A DNA stretch of 64,000 bases from Alistipes shahii WAL 8301 (GCF_025145845.1 NZ_CP102253.1:2666001-2730000); one strand, 5' to 3'; shown: positions 44,259 to 53,901, numbered from the stretch's first letter. Program-made: numbers and translations. Notes: generated from the sequence alone by a model not told the origin.

Positions 44259-44708
44259 ATGATTTTAGACTCTCTGAAAAACAGCGCGCTTTACTACGGC
44301 GTAAGCCCGCGCATGAAACAGGCTTTCGAACTGATCGCCTCGACCGACTGGACGACGATGGAACCGGGTATTCACGAACTCGACGGCAAGGACATTTACG
44401 TCAACGTCATGGAGCGCGAGCTGAAACAGAAGCCCGACGCCAAACTCGAAATCCACAACGAGTACATCGACATCCAGGTTCTCATCCGGGGCGAGGAGGA
44501 GTCCTTCGGCTGGAGCGAGCGCAGGGAGCTCAAGAAGCCGCTGGGCGAATTCAGCGTCGAGAATGACATCCAGCTCTTCGACGACGTGCCGCAGACCTAT
44601 TACACGATGCGTCCGGGACAGTTTACGGTGCTTTTCCCCGAGGACGGGCACGCCCCGATGGTGGGCGAGGGCACGGTGCGCAAGATTATCGTCAAAGTGC
44701 GCAAATAA
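44259..44708 (+). CDS. YhcH/YjgK/YiaL family protein
   Basis: A 149-residue cupin-like (beta-sandwich) protein of the family once called DUF386. Conserved features seen are MILDSLKN at the start, the segment KLEIHNEYIDIQVLIRGEEE with likely metal-binding His and acidic residues, and FTVLFPEDGHAPMVG plus RKIIVKV near the end. Members are often linked to sialic acid or other sugar catabolism and may act as anomer-handling enzymes, but no such genes are adjacent here. A single-gene unit with its own promoter and terminator. Confidence 0.9.
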   Translation: MILDSLKNSALYYGVSPRMKQAFELIASTDWTTMEPGIHELDGKDIYVNVMERELKQKPDAKLEIHNEYIDIQVLIRGEEESFGWSERRELKKPLGEFSVENDIQLFDDVPQTYYTMRPGQFTVLFPEDGHAPMVGEGTVRKIIVKVRK

Positions 44709-44731
44709 GCGCCGCAGGCGATACCGCTACG

Positions 44732-44759
44732 GGCCGGAGCATAGTCTCCGGCCTTTTTT
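44732..44759 (+). terminator. Intrinsic terminator after the YhcH-family gene
   Basis: GGCCGGAG, loop CATAGT, CTCCGGCC, then TTTTTT, starting 23 nt after the stop. It abuts the end of the convergent MFS gene. Confidence 0.85.
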
Positions 44760-45937
44760 CAGGCGGCGGCAAACGCTGTGTGCCGCGGGGCGATGCGCAG
44801 GCTGAGCCATGAGCAGAGGGCGCAGACGATGAAGACCGCACCTGTGGAGAGGAGCGTGTCGCCGATGCCGACCAGCGGCGACACGATGCCGCCGAACGAG
44901 AAGCAGATGGCGCCCAGCATGGCCGAGGCAGTTCCGGCGTATTCGCGGGCCGCTCCCATGGCCAGCGCCGTGGAGGAAGTGAAGGTGAGCCCCATGGCGA
45001 AGAGCAGGCCGAAAAGCAGTCCCTCGTAGACCCAGAACCCGCATCCGAGGCCTAGGGCCACGGCTTCGGCAGCGGCGAAGAGGAGCATGCCCATACATCC
45101 GGCTCGGGTGCTTCGTTCGGGGTTGCGGAAGCGGATCGAGAAAGCCGCGGCACTGCCGATGGCCACGGCGTTGACGGCGAAGCAGATGCTAAATTCGAAC
45201 GCCGAAAATCCGTAGTGTCCCTGCATGATGAAGGGCGAGGAGGCGATGTAGGCGAACAGCACGCCCTGGGCGAAACCCATCTGCAGGACGTAGGCCACGT
45301 AGCGGCGGTTGCGGAGCACGGTGCCGAAACTGCGGAAAATGTCGCCCCAGGCTACGGCGCTGCGGCGTTCGGCCGGGAGCGACTCGCGGAGGCGGAAACA
45401 ACCTGCGAGCAGGACGCATCCCAGCATCAGCAGGATGCAGAAGATGCCCTGCCAGCCGATAGAGTCGGTGAGGGTGCCGCCGATGATGGGGGCGACGACC
45501 GGAGCCACGCCGTTGACGGCGCCGATCAGCGCCAGCATCCGGGCCAGGTCGCGGCCTCCGAACCGGTCGGTGGCGACCGACCGCGAAATGACAATGCCGC
45601 CCGAACCGGCGATGCCCTGCAGGAAACGCGCAGTGACGAATTGGCGGATGTCCGAGGCGAAGATGCAGAGCAGGGTGGAGCCGATGAAGAGCCACATGGC
45701 CGTCAGCAGCGGCGTTCGGCGTCCGTATTTGTCGCTCAGGGGACCGAAGAGCAGCTGTCCGGCAGCCAGGCCGATCATGCTGGTGGTGAGTCCCATCTGC
45801 ACCATCGACGAGGAGGTATGGAAGAAATCCGTCATGGCGGGCAGCGTCGGCAGGTACATATCCGTTACGAACGGACCGAATGCTGTCAGCAGGCCCAGCA
45901 GGACGAGCAGGTAAATTTTGCTGTTGTCTTTGTTCAT
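44759..45937 (-). CDS. Bcr/CflA-type multidrug efflux MFS transporter
   Basis: A 392-residue inner-membrane protein with 12 predicted spans. It has the drug:H+ antiporter features DMYLPTLPAMTDFF in the first loop, the GPLSDKYGRRTPLL motif between spans 2 and 3, and GSGGIVISRSVATDRF in span 5, all typical of the Bcr/CflA group. Substrates in that group include bicyclomycin, sulfonamides and cysteine. The start at 45937 is chosen over an upstream one 26 codons away because a TAnnTTTG box lies between them. A single-gene unit. Confidence 0.88.
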   Translation of the reverse strand: MNKDNSKIYLLVLLGLLTAFGPFVTDMYLPTLPAMTDFFHTSSSMVQMGLTTSMIGLAAGQLLFGPLSDKYGRRTPLLTAMWLFIGSTLLCIFASDIRQFVTARFLQGIAGSGGIVISRSVATDRFGGRDLARMLALIGAVNGVAPVVAPIIGGTLTDSIGWQGIFCILLMLGCVLLAGCFRLRESLPAERRSAVAWGDIFRSFGTVLRNRRYVAYVLQMGFAQGVLFAYIASSPFIMQGHYGFSAFEFSICFAVNAVAIGSAAAFSIRFRNPERSTRAGCMGMLLFAAAEAVALGLGCGFWVYEGLLFGLLFAMGLTFTSSTALAMGAAREYAGTASAMLGAICFSFGGIVSPLVGIGDTLLSTGAVFIVCALCSWLSLRIAPRHTAFAAA

Positions 45938-45957
45938 AATACGCTGTTTTATCGTAG

Positions 45958-45965
45958 CAAAATTA
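45958..45965 (-). promoter_or_regulatory. -7 box for the MFS efflux gene
   Basis: Reads TAATTTTG on the minus strand, about 20 nt upstream of the start at 45937, giving a short leader. Confidence 0.45.
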
Positions 45966-46070
45966 CTCTGAATTTTCGCCCTGCGAATCGCCTTTTGGGA
46001 CGGGGTGTAGTTCAATTTCGGAACTGTCCGGACCGAAAAAATCCATGTATCAACCCACTTGGGAGAGGCT

Positions 46071-47387
46071 TTATTTGCCGATTCCGAAGTAGCGGAATCC
46101 GGCGGCTATGACTTCCGGTTTGTCGAAGATATTGCGGCCATCGACGATCGTCTCGCCGCGCATCGCCGTGTACAACTGGGCCCAGTCGGGCATGCGGAAC
46201 TCTTTCCATTCGGTGATGAGTGCCACGGCGTCGGCTCCCTCCGCGGCCTCGTACATCGTCCGGGCATAGCGGATCGGCCGGCCGGCCATCCGCCGCTGCG
46301 ATTCGGGCATGGCGACCGGGTCGTAAACACAGACCTTGGCGCCGGCATTCAGCAGGTGGTCGATCACCACCGCTGCCGGAGCTTCGCGCATGTCGTCGGT
46401 CTCGGGCTTGAAGGCCAGCCCCCAGATTGCGACGACCTTGCCCCGCAGGTCGCCCAACGCGGTCTGCAATTTCTCGAAAACAATCCCTTTCTGCTGCTCG
46501 TTGACCCGCTCGACGGCCTCGATGACCTGCATCGTGTAGCCGTGTTCCCGGGCCGTGTGGGCTAGCGCCTTCACGTCCTTCGGGAAGCATGAACCGCCGT
46601 AGCCGCAGCCGGGGTAGAGGAACTTGTTGCCGATGCGGGCGTCGGAGCCGATGCCCTTGCGGACCATCTCCACGTCGGCGCCCACGCGGTCGCACAGGTT
46701 GGCGATCTCGTTCATAAACGAAATGCGCGTCGCGAGCATGGCGTTGGCTGCGTATTTGGTCATTTCGGCCGAGGGAATGTCCATGAACAGCACGCGGAAA
46801 TTGGTGATCAGGAACGGCCGGTAGAGCTTGGCCATCAGCTTGCGCGCCCGTTCGCTGTCGACGCCCACGACCACGCGGTCGGGCGACATGAAGTCCTTGA
46901 TCGCCGCACCTTCCTTCAGGAATTCGGGGTTCGAGGCGACGTCGAACGGGACCTTGCAGCCGCGCTTCTCGAGTTCCTCCTCGATCACGGCGCGCACCTT
47001 CTGCGCCGTGCCCACGGGGACGGTGCTCTTGGTGACCAGCACGGTGTATTTCCGGATGTGGCGACCGAAGGTGCGGGCCACGTCGAGAACGTATTTCAGG
47101 TCGGCCGAACCGTCCTCGTCGGGCGGGGTTCCGACGGCCGAGAAGACCACCTCGACATGGGGCAGGCACTCCGTGAGGTCGGTGGTGAAGTGCAGGCGTC
47201 CCGCCTCCACGTTGCGCCGCACAAGCTCCTCAAGTCCCGGCTCGTAGATCGGGATAACGCCTGCGTTCAGACCCTCTATCTTTTCGGCGTCTATGTCCAC
47301 GCAGGTGATGTCGAGTCCCATTTCGGCGAAGCAGGCCCCCGATACGAGTCCTACGTAACCCGTTCCCACGATTGCAATTTTCATCAT
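46071..47387 (-). CDS. UDP-glucose 6-dehydrogenase
   Basis: A 438-residue cytoplasmic enzyme that oxidises UDP-glucose (or a related UDP-sugar) twice with NAD+ to the uronic acid, a precursor for capsule or other surface glycans. NAD site GTGYVG at residues 8-13; catalytic Cys267 in GCGYGGSCFPKDV; further blocks TKSTVPVGTAQKV, EFLKEGAAIKDFMSPDRVVVG, IWGLAFKPETDDMREAPA. The start ATG-ATG at 47387 follows a good ribosome site (AGGA). A much longer in-frame extension exists upstream but it is antisense to the flavodiiron gene and is not real. Neighbours give no glycan cluster. Confidence 0.94.
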   Translation of the reverse strand: MMKIAIVGTGYVGLVSGACFAEMGLDITCVDIDAEKIEGLNAGVIPIYEPGLEELVRRNVEAGRLHFTTDLTECLPHVEVVFSAVGTPPDEDGSADLKYVLDVARTFGRHIRKYTVLVTKSTVPVGTAQKVRAVIEEELEKRGCKVPFDVASNPEFLKEGAAIKDFMSPDRVVVGVDSERARKLMAKLYRPFLITNFRVLFMDIPSAEMTKYAANAMLATRISFMNEIANLCDRVGADVEMVRKGIGSDARIGNKFLYPGCGYGGSCFPKDVKALAHTAREHGYTMQVIEAVERVNEQQKGIVFEKLQTALGDLRGKVVAIWGLAFKPETDDMREAPAAVVIDHLLNAGAKVCVYDPVAMPESQRRMAGRPIRYARTMYEAAEGADAVALITEWKEFRMPDWAQLYTAMRGETIVDGRNIFDKPEVIAAGFRYFGIGK

Positions 47388-47455
47388 AATTCCTGGAGTT
47401 TTTTCTTTCGGAATGTAAATATAGTCTTTTTTTCGAAATATCCCCGCCGCAGTAC

Positions 47456-47481
47456 GAAAAAGGGCGGTCCGAAGACCGCCC
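47456..47481 (-). terminator. Intrinsic terminator after the flavodiiron gene
   Basis: On the minus strand GGGCGGTC, loop TTCG, GACCGCCC, then TTTTTC, 11 nt beyond the stop codon. Confidence 0.85.
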
Positions 47482-47491
47482 CTGCGTCGTT

Positions 47492-48682
47492 CTATTTTCC
47501 GCACCTGCATCCGGCGACAGCCTCCGCCAGCGTTGCGCAGGGATCGCACATCTCGTGCGAGTAGCCCTGTTTCATCTCCACGGGATCGCACAGGGGTTCC
47601 CACTTCATCTTCTGGGCGAACTCCGCGAGCAGGCGCACCGAGGCTCCGGCCCAGCAGAACGAACCGAACCAGCCGAATCTGCGCCGGGGAATGCCGCGCG
47701 CGGCGATGCGGTCGAGCAGTTCGGCCACGGGCGGGAACAGGTTGCCGTTGTAGGTCGGGCCGCCGACGATCAGCGTGTCGAAACGGAAAACGTCGCGCAG
47801 GACCACCGACGGGTCGGCGTAGGAGAGGTTGTAGACCCGGATCGGGCCGACCTCCCGCGAGGCCAGTTCGCGCGCGATGCGCTCGGCCATCTGCTCCGTG
47901 TTGCCGTACATCGAGGCGTAGGCCACGACCACGCCCGGTTCGCCTTCGTAGCGGCTCAGACGGTCGTAAATATCCAGAACCTTTGCGATCTGCCGCTGCC
48001 ATACGGGTCCGTGCGTCGAACAGATCGTCCCGACGGGCAGCGTGCGGACCTTCTGGAGCGCCTTCTGCACGGGACCGCCGTACTTGCCCACGATGCAGGC
48101 GTAGTAGCGGCGCATCTCGTCCCAGTAGCGGTCGGTCTCGACCTGCGAATCGGTGATGCCGCCGTCGAGCGCCCCGAACGTGCCGAAGGCGTCGCCGGAG
48201 AAGAGCGTCCGGTCGCCGGCGCACCACGTGACCATCGTCTCGGGCCAGTGCACCATCGGGATCATGTGGAACGACAGCGTCTTGCCGCCCAGATCGAGCG
48301 TGTCGCCCTCCTTGACCTCGACCGTGCCCCCGGCGATGCCGTAAAACCCTTCGATCATCTGGAGCGTCTTGGCATTGCCGACGATCTCGATGTCGGGATA
48401 GATGCGGCGCAGCGCCGCGATCGACGACGAGTGGTCGGGTTCCATGTGGTTGACGACCAGATAATCAATCTCCCTTTCGCCGATGGCCTCGCGGATGTTG
48501 GCTTCGAGGCGGCTGCCGAAGGACTCTTCGACGGTGTCGATCAGGGCGATCTTTTCGCCTGCGACCAGATAGGCGTTGTACGACACGCCCATCGGAAGCG
48601 ACCAGAGGGCTTCGAAGCGCGTGGTGGTGCGGTCATTGACCCCGACGTAGTGGATGCCGGGAAGTATTTCGGTAATTGCCAT
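47492..48682 (-). CDS. Flavodiiron protein (FprA family A-type flavoprotein)
   Basis: A 396-residue cytoplasmic enzyme that reduces O2 to water (or NO) and protects anaerobes from oxygen. The metallo-beta-lactamase-like domain has the diiron ligands HMEPDH at residues 79-84 and later MVHWPETM and STHGPVW. A flavodoxin domain starts near residue 250 (VVAYASMYGNTEQMAERI) with VGGPTYNGNLFP. The C-terminus adds a Cys-rich tail (EMCDPCATLAEAVAGCRCGK). A single-gene unit with a -7 box and a terminator. Confidence 0.94.
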   Translation of the reverse strand: MAITEILPGIHYVGVNDRTTTRFEALWSLPMGVSYNAYLVAGEKIALIDTVEESFGSRLEANIREAIGEREIDYLVVNHMEPDHSSSIAALRRIYPDIEIVGNAKTLQMIEGFYGIAGGTVEVKEGDTLDLGGKTLSFHMIPMVHWPETMVTWCAGDRTLFSGDAFGTFGALDGGITDSQVETDRYWDEMRRYYACIVGKYGGPVQKALQKVRTLPVGTICSTHGPVWQRQIAKVLDIYDRLSRYEGEPGVVVAYASMYGNTEQMAERIARELASREVGPIRVYNLSYADPSVVLRDVFRFDTLIVGGPTYNGNLFPPVAELLDRIAARGIPRRRFGWFGSFCWAGASVRLLAEFAQKMKWEPLCDPVEMKQGYSHEMCDPCATLAEAVAGCRCGK

Positions 48683-48707
48683 AAACCTTTTTTGTTTTGT
48701 TTTGGCA

Positions 48708-48715
48708 CAAATTTA
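48708..48715 (-). promoter_or_regulatory. -7 box for the flavodiiron gene
   Basis: Reads TAAATTTG on the minus strand, about 26 nt upstream of the start at 48682. No -33 TTTG at the expected distance. Confidence 0.45.
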
Positions 48716-48817
48716 CTAAAAATATTTTTCCGGCGCTACTGCCGGCTTTTTTATTGCTCCGGCAAGTTGCATGCCGGGGTGCGGAAGAGTCCCGTGCGCG
48801 GCGCGGTTTTCGCCCGG

Positions 48818-48853
48818 AAACAAAACGCCGCAACCCGGTGAAGGGTTGCGGCG
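48818..48853 (-). terminator. Intrinsic terminator of the S8-peptidase SusCD operon
   Basis: Perfect 11-bp arms (48826-48836 and 48843-48853) with a 6-nt loop; on the minus strand TTTTGTTT follows. It lies 20 nt beyond the last gene of the operon. Confidence 0.85.
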
Positions 48854-48873
48854 CATGCCGGCAGGACGGCGGT

Positions 48874-49347
48874 TCAGAGGAACCGCGGCATATCTTCGGC
48901 CCTGCTTTGGGGTGTGGACTCCAGCGCGCCGGAGATGATCTCCGACGGGATTTCGGCCTTGACGAAGACCGAGACGTCGCTCGTGCTCGAAGTGCTGGTC
49001 AGCGTCATCCGTGTTCCGTCTGCGTTGAACGAAACCCGGTATGAGGCGCTTCCCCACGGGGTGTTGTCGCTGTACCGGCCGCTGAGCGTGGGTTTGTCGT
49101 AGGAATACGTGCCGTCCAGGTGGACGTATTCGGGCTTGTAGAGCCGCTGGTAGATGTCGAACGAACCGGACTCGCTGAACGAGAGGTAGACGTCGGCGGA
49201 CTGGAGCGAACTCCACGAAACCAGATGCCAGCTGCCGACGACGTTGCCGTCGCCCTCGGGTTCGGGCGTATCCTTGGACGAATCGCCGCACCCGGTCAGC
49301 GCGAACGCCGCGGCGAGGCCGATCAATAACAGTTTGATGTTTTTCAT
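48874..49347 (-). CDS. Small lipocalin-like lipoprotein
   Basis: A 157-residue lipoprotein (signal LLIGLAAAFALTGC). After a short Asp/Pro/Glu-rich spacer the rest looks like a small beta-barrel of the lipocalin-like class (VVGSWHLVSWSS, GTYSYDKPTLSGRYSDN, YRVSFNADGTRMTLTSTS). Such proteins are common last genes in SusCD operons; ligand unknown. It begins 14 nt after the S8 peptidase stop codon. The start at 49347 is preferred because it opens directly into the signal. Confidence 0.75.
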   Translation of the reverse strand: MKNIKLLLIGLAAAFALTGCGDSSKDTPEPEGDGNVVGSWHLVSWSSLQSADVYLSFSESGSFDIYQRLYKPEYVHLDGTYSYDKPTLSGRYSDNTPWGSASYRVSFNADGTRMTLTSTSSTSDVSVFVKAEIPSEIISGALESTPQSRAEDMPRFL

Positions 49348-49361
49348 AATGTGCCCTTGTT

Positions 49362-51389
49362 TTATAACCAACCTCCGTTCTGGGAATGAACCTCACGTGC
49401 GATGAAGGCGAATTCCTTCGTGATCGGCATGCCGTTCATTCCGCTGTTGTTACCGTTTCCGGCGAGCAGCTTGATCCGGACCACCGCCGAACCGGGTTTG
49501 GTGCACTTGAGGATGATCTGGTTGGCGAATATGGTCGGGTTCGCCGAAATGCCCAGCCGGTCCATGTCTTCGGCCGAAATGGAGATTTCCGTAATCTTCA
49601 GGTCCAGATTTCCGCCGCCGAGGTACGGTTGCAGGTTCAGCGTGTACTGGCTGCCGACGGGAATCGGGATGCAGGTGATGCCGCGGACGTTCATCAGCAC
49701 CTGGTAGGCGTCGATGTAACCCGTGCCCATCCCCTTTTTGTACTGCGACAGGTCGAGCGTCGCCAGGCTGCCCTTGTCGGTGAAATACTGTTTCGTTCCG
49801 GTGCAGTATTGGTTGATGTCGTTTACCGATGTCAGCAGCAGCGTCGTGAATTCGTTCTGGGTGAAGGTCTTGCCGAGTTGCAGCGCATAGGACAGCCCGA
49901 GCGCCGCCACGCCCGAAACGTGGGGGCAGGCCATCGACGTGCCCTGCATGTAGCCGTATTTTCCGCCGTTGACGGTCGATAACACCTCGGACGCTCCGGT
50001 ATTTATGTTTTCCAGATACGACTGGTAGGCGTCGCCGCCGGGAGCCGCAATGTTGCAGCCGGGACCGTAGTTGGTGTAGTAGGCCGGGGTGTAGTCGCAC
50101 GACATGGCCGTTACGGAGATGTAGTCGCGGTAAGCGCCGGGGTAGCTCGACATGCCGGTCATGTCGTTGCCGGCGGCGAATATGGCCAGTCCGCCGCTGA
50201 CGGCCGCACAGTTCTGTTTGGCGATGAAGTAGTCGATGGCCTGCTTCTCGGCGCTGGCGCCGCTGGAATAGGCCGCGTCGGAGGTTACCGAGCCGGCAGG
50301 GTAGCCGTAGCTGCACTGGATGATCGCCGCGCCGTTGTCGGCGGCGTATTTGATGGCCTTGGCCGCCATGGCCACGTCGCCGCCGTCTTTGTCGTGGAAA
50401 ATCTGACAGGACATGATCTTCACGCCGTCGTTTTTGCCCGAGCCGCCTGCGATGCCTGCGACGCCCGTGCCGTTGTTGTTCACGGCTGCGACCGTTCCTG
50501 CCACGTGCGTGCCGTGGTCCGGTGCATCGCCTTTGGTGCTGATGGTCAGCGTCGTATTGTCGACGAAGTTGAACCCGTGTATGTCGTCGGCATAGCCGTT
50601 CGAGTCGTCGTCACGGCCTTCCGAGCCGTTCAGCTCGGCGGTGTTGGTCCACATGTTGGCGGCCAGGTCGGGATGGTCCCACTGCACGCAGTTGTCCACG
50701 ACCGCGACGATAACGCGCGGGTCGCCCGTGCAGAGCTTCCAAGCCTCGTCGCAGTTGACATCGGCTCCCGCCTTGATCTTCGAATAGATCGACTTGTCGC
50801 CGGTGTTGATGTAGTGCCATTGTTTGCCCAGGTGGGGATCGTTGAACCCGACGGCCGCACGGGTCTGCGGCGCAGCGCCGGTTTCGGCCAGCGGGATGAC
50901 CCGGCCTTCGTGCACGTGCATCAGCTGCTGGTTGAATTCCACCTTGCTCACTTCGGCGATCCGGGCCATGTCGAGGGCCGCCTTGTCGAGATCGGCGGCG
51001 GCGTCGAACTCCACGACGTACCAGCGGTGCAGGCCGGCGGCGCGCGTGCGCTCCTCGTTCCGTTCGTCTACCGGGAACAGACGCTGTAACGCCTTTACCC
51101 CGATGCTGCCGAGCACGGCGTCGAAATCGGCGATGCCCGAACGGGTGGCGACGCCGCCCGAACGCGTAACCTGCATGACCGACGATTCGATGCCCGCTAC
51201 GGCCTCTTCGCCGAAGCAGACCAGCAGTTCGCCCCTGACGGCGTTCTCCGACGAGAATACGAGTTTGGAGGCCGCTTTCGCTTCCGGTTCGGGACCCGTC
51301 GCCTGCTCCGTCGCATCCTTGGTGCACGACCCCAGGGAGAGCGCCGCAGACAGGAGCAGCAGGCTCCATAAAGTTGTTGTCCTTGTCAT
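49362..51389 (-). CDS. S8 (subtilisin-like) serine protease lipoprotein
   Basis: A 675-residue lipoprotein (LSLGSC, Cys22). A prodomain-like region (about 45-160) resembles the fervidolysin type. The catalytic triad is present: Asp232 in VAVVDNCVQWDHPDL, His292 in DHGTHVAG, and Ser485 in QGTSMACPHVSG, with the oxyanion Asn408 in FAAGND. A C-terminal beta domain spans about 545-675. It should degrade proteins at the cell surface. It sits behind SusC, SusD and a beta-sandwich lipoprotein, so the operon probably imports peptides it releases. A hairpin precedes it. Confidence 0.9.
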   Translation of the reverse strand: MTRTTTLWSLLLLSAALSLGSCTKDATEQATGPEPEAKAASKLVFSSENAVRGELLVCFGEEAVAGIESSVMQVTRSGGVATRSGIADFDAVLGSIGVKALQRLFPVDERNEERTRAAGLHRWYVVEFDAAADLDKAALDMARIAEVSKVEFNQQLMHVHEGRVIPLAETGAAPQTRAAVGFNDPHLGKQWHYINTGDKSIYSKIKAGADVNCDEAWKLCTGDPRVIVAVVDNCVQWDHPDLAANMWTNTAELNGSEGRDDDSNGYADDIHGFNFVDNTTLTISTKGDAPDHGTHVAGTVAAVNNNGTGVAGIAGGSGKNDGVKIMSCQIFHDKDGGDVAMAAKAIKYAADNGAAIIQCSYGYPAGSVTSDAAYSSGASAEKQAIDYFIAKQNCAAVSGGLAIFAAGNDMTGMSSYPGAYRDYISVTAMSCDYTPAYYTNYGPGCNIAAPGGDAYQSYLENINTGASEVLSTVNGGKYGYMQGTSMACPHVSGVAALGLSYALQLGKTFTQNEFTTLLLTSVNDINQYCTGTKQYFTDKGSLATLDLSQYKKGMGTGYIDAYQVLMNVRGITCIPIPVGSQYTLNLQPYLGGGNLDLKITEISISAEDMDRLGISANPTIFANQIILKCTKPGSAVVRIKLLAGNGNNSGMNGMPITKEFAFIAREVHSQNGGWL

Positions 51390-51451
51390 AATCTTATAAT
51401 CCTAATATTAGTGCATGTCGTGACCGGTGTTTCGTTTCATTGGACCACAGA

Positions 51452-51482
51452 ACCCGACACGGTCGCTCGGACTGTGTCGGGT
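51452..51482 (-). terminator. Hairpin between the beta-sandwich lipoprotein and S8 peptidase genes
   Basis: ACCCGACAC and GTGTCGGGT pair across a 13-bp stem with one G-U pair and a 5-nt loop. The U-run on the minus strand is weak, so it may be a partial terminator or a stability element that uncouples the two halves of the operon. Confidence 0.45.
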
Positions 51483-51504
51483 CGTGTGGAACAATATGCG
51501 TCGG

Positions 51505-53886
51505 TTATTTCAAAACCGGGAGGTTTTCGCGGATTTTGAAATCGGCGCGGCGGCCGATCTGTTTCGGCAGCGGCTCGCATTTCGCCGTCTTCACGCTTAA
51601 CGTGCGGACGCCGTGGTTCGTGTTGTCGCTGTTCCTGACGAATGTGGCGTTCATCTGGAGACCGCGGCTGTCGAGCGACTTCCCGATATGGGCCGGAACA
51701 CGGACGCTGCTGAACGGGATCTTCGTGCGGACGCCCTGAACTTTGGCTGCGGATGCTGCGGATGTCGTTCCGCTCTGCTTCGTGATGGTCGTTCCGTCGG
51801 CATAGTATGCTGCCAAGGCTCCGACGATCTTGTTGACGGTGAAATCAGCAACGGGAACCTCAACGTCGGTCGTCAGCGCTGAAACTTGTTTCGACGCCGG
51901 ATCGATCGTCAATACGATCGGATCGCTGCCTTCGCTCTCTTCGGTTGCGAACGAGAAGATACCGTAACCGCGGGTCTGGTTCGGGGTGAGCGCCTCCGTG
52001 AATTTGCCGAGCAGGTTGCCGTTGTCCTCCCGGCCGAGCTGCACGCCGCTCATCGTGAGCGTCGACTTGGCCGAGTCATAGGTTGCGTACCATTGGGTGC
52101 CGTCCTCTACGGCGAAATCCTTCACGAAAAATTCGGTGTTGCTTCCGACGGTAGGTATTACCTCGAATACATTTTCGAACGTGTCTTCAGCGCTGGCCGC
52201 GTAGGACATGCCGTATTTCCCGATGATCAACTCTCCGGTATAGGGCGGTATGTCCGTCACGAACGGTTCGCACACGATCAGTTTTTTCTTGCCGTAGTTG
52301 TTCGTTGCTTCGACAACCAGCGTATAGGATGCGCCCGGTGTCAGATTGATCATTATGTCCCAATACTTTCCGGTCGTTGCAAGTTCTTCCATCGCATCGG
52401 CATTGAGTTCTTTACCGTATTTATCGACTACATCCTGCAGGGTCAGGCCTCCGGTTTGAATCTCGATATTGTCGATTATGGAAGTTTTGTTGAAGTAGGT
52501 TTTGATCTTCTTCATCTCCGTGCCGGTGATCTCGTACACGGCCGATGAGTAATCGGGATACTTCGATACATATGCTGCGGCATCGGGATAGGCGCTGACT
52601 TTATAGAGCGAGCCGGCGATGTCGTTGGGAACCGAGGTCCCTCCTATGCCCGGGAAGTAGAACGATGCTGCGGAAGCTTCGCCGGAAACCGGTTTTTGCG
52701 CTTTGTCAAGGGGCAAGGCGACTACGGTATAGGTTCCGGGTCCAGGCAGTACGGCTTCGGCGGAGACTTTCTCGCCGCCTACGGTGAAGTCCTGCAACTC
52801 GTTGATGTTCTCGGCTGATCCGTCGGCGATCGCTGCGACAAGCGTAGCGGTTTCGGCCTCGGTCAATTCATTTTCGACGAGAACATAGCGGATGTTCGTA
52901 ACGTCGGCGCCGTAGGTGAAGTCGATGACGGCGCTCGCCGTCTCTCCGTCGGCGCTGACCTTCATGCCGTCGTATACGGCGGAGAGCGTATAGTCGGTCA
53001 ATTCGGCGCCGGGCAGGAGGATACGGAACAGTCCGGACTTATTGGCTTTGAGGCTGCCGGCGCCGCAAACGAACGCGAGGGCCTCCTGGGGGAACGTGAT
53101 CACGCCGTTTACCAGCGTACCTTCCCCGCCCGTGGACATGGCGATTTCATAATTTCCATAAGCAGGATCTCCGTCGATGATTCCCGTGAACTGACGCGGC
53201 ATGACCACTTTCGTCGGGTCGCTGCAATCGATGGTGATGTTGACCGGAGTATAGGTCAGTTTGACCTGCGACTCGATCTCTTCCTGCGAACCTTTGAAGA
53301 ATTCGGTCAGGAACGGCCAGCCGTACATCTCTTCGATCATGTAGATGCCCTTCTTCGATTTGTGCTCGTGGATCGTGACCTCGATTTCGGGATTTCCGCC
53401 GTTAAACATGCTGCAAAGATAGTCGTCGCGGAATTTGCCGGTTCCCAGTTTCACCCAGGGCCAGGGGGCGACGATGATGTCGAGCGAACGGTTGCCGTAG
53501 GGCGTCGTGTTGTCCTCGTCGTTGATCAGGAACGAAAGGGGGTATTCCTTGCCGTCTTCGAGTTTGGTGCGGTCGAAGGTGATCAGCAGTTCGGAAGTCT
53601 CCTTGCCGGCTGCGAACGATACCGACGACGGAATGGTGAACAGACCCGACTCGTCGCTGGCGAGAACCGCTACGGTCAGCGCCTCGTCCTTGGCGATGCG
53701 TTTTACCGGGATGGCGATGGAGGAGACGTCGTCGCTGATGCTATGCTGGGTGGTCACATTCTCGGGGAAGTAGACCTGTGCGCCGTCGACCTCGGGACCT
53801 GCTTTGAAGTCATCGTCGCTGCAGGCCGTGAACAGCCCCGCGACGATGGCGACAGTCGCCAGAAAGAATATTTTTATACTTTTCAT
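51505..53886 (-). CDS. Beta-sandwich surface lipoprotein of a SusCD operon
   Basis: A 793-residue lipoprotein (VAGLFTAC, Cys22). Residues about 30-140 look like a Calx-beta or DUF4843-like sandwich (VYFPENVTTQHSIS, VKRIAKDEALTVAV, YPLSFLINDEDNT). Later repeated beta modules carry fibronectin-like stretches (YTVVALPLDKAQKPV, YTLVVEATNNYGKKKLIV). No enzyme motif is seen. It lies 15 nt after susD, the usual site of a surface glycan- or peptide-binding lipoprotein. Its GC content appears slightly lower in the middle part. The exact family is not certain. Confidence 0.72.
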   Translation of the reverse strand: MKSIKIFFLATVAIVAGLFTACSDDDFKAGPEVDGAQVYFPENVTTQHSISDDVSSIAIPVKRIAKDEALTVAVLASDESGLFTIPSSVSFAAGKETSELLITFDRTKLEDGKEYPLSFLINDEDNTTPYGNRSLDIIVAPWPWVKLGTGKFRDDYLCSMFNGGNPEIEVTIHEHKSKKGIYMIEEMYGWPFLTEFFKGSQEEIESQVKLTYTPVNITIDCSDPTKVVMPRQFTGIIDGDPAYGNYEIAMSTGGEGTLVNGVITFPQEALAFVCGAGSLKANKSGLFRILLPGAELTDYTLSAVYDGMKVSADGETASAVIDFTYGADVTNIRYVLVENELTEAETATLVAAIADGSAENINELQDFTVGGEKVSAEAVLPGPGTYTVVALPLDKAQKPVSGEASAASFYFPGIGGTSVPNDIAGSLYKVSAYPDAAAYVSKYPDYSSAVYEITGTEMKKIKTYFNKTSIIDNIEIQTGGLTLQDVVDKYGKELNADAMEELATTGKYWDIMINLTPGASYTLVVEATNNYGKKKLIVCEPFVTDIPPYTGELIIGKYGMSYAASAEDTFENVFEVIPTVGSNTEFFVKDFAVEDGTQWYATYDSAKSTLTMSGVQLGREDNGNLLGKFTEALTPNQTRGYGIFSFATEESEGSDPIVLTIDPASKQVSALTTDVEVPVADFTVNKIVGALAAYYADGTTITKQSGTTSAASAAKVQGVRTKIPFSSVRVPAHIGKSLDSRGLQMNATFVRNSDNTNHGVRTLSVKTAKCEPLPKQIGRRADFKIRENLPVLK

Positions 53887-53901
53887 AAATAGCGATGTTT
53901 T

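Noticed and set aside
47388..48227. Extension of UDP-glucose dehydrogenase by about 280 codons
   Set aside because: The extension is a shadow within the flavodiiron gene; the dehydrogenase has its normal N-terminus and ribosome site at 47387.
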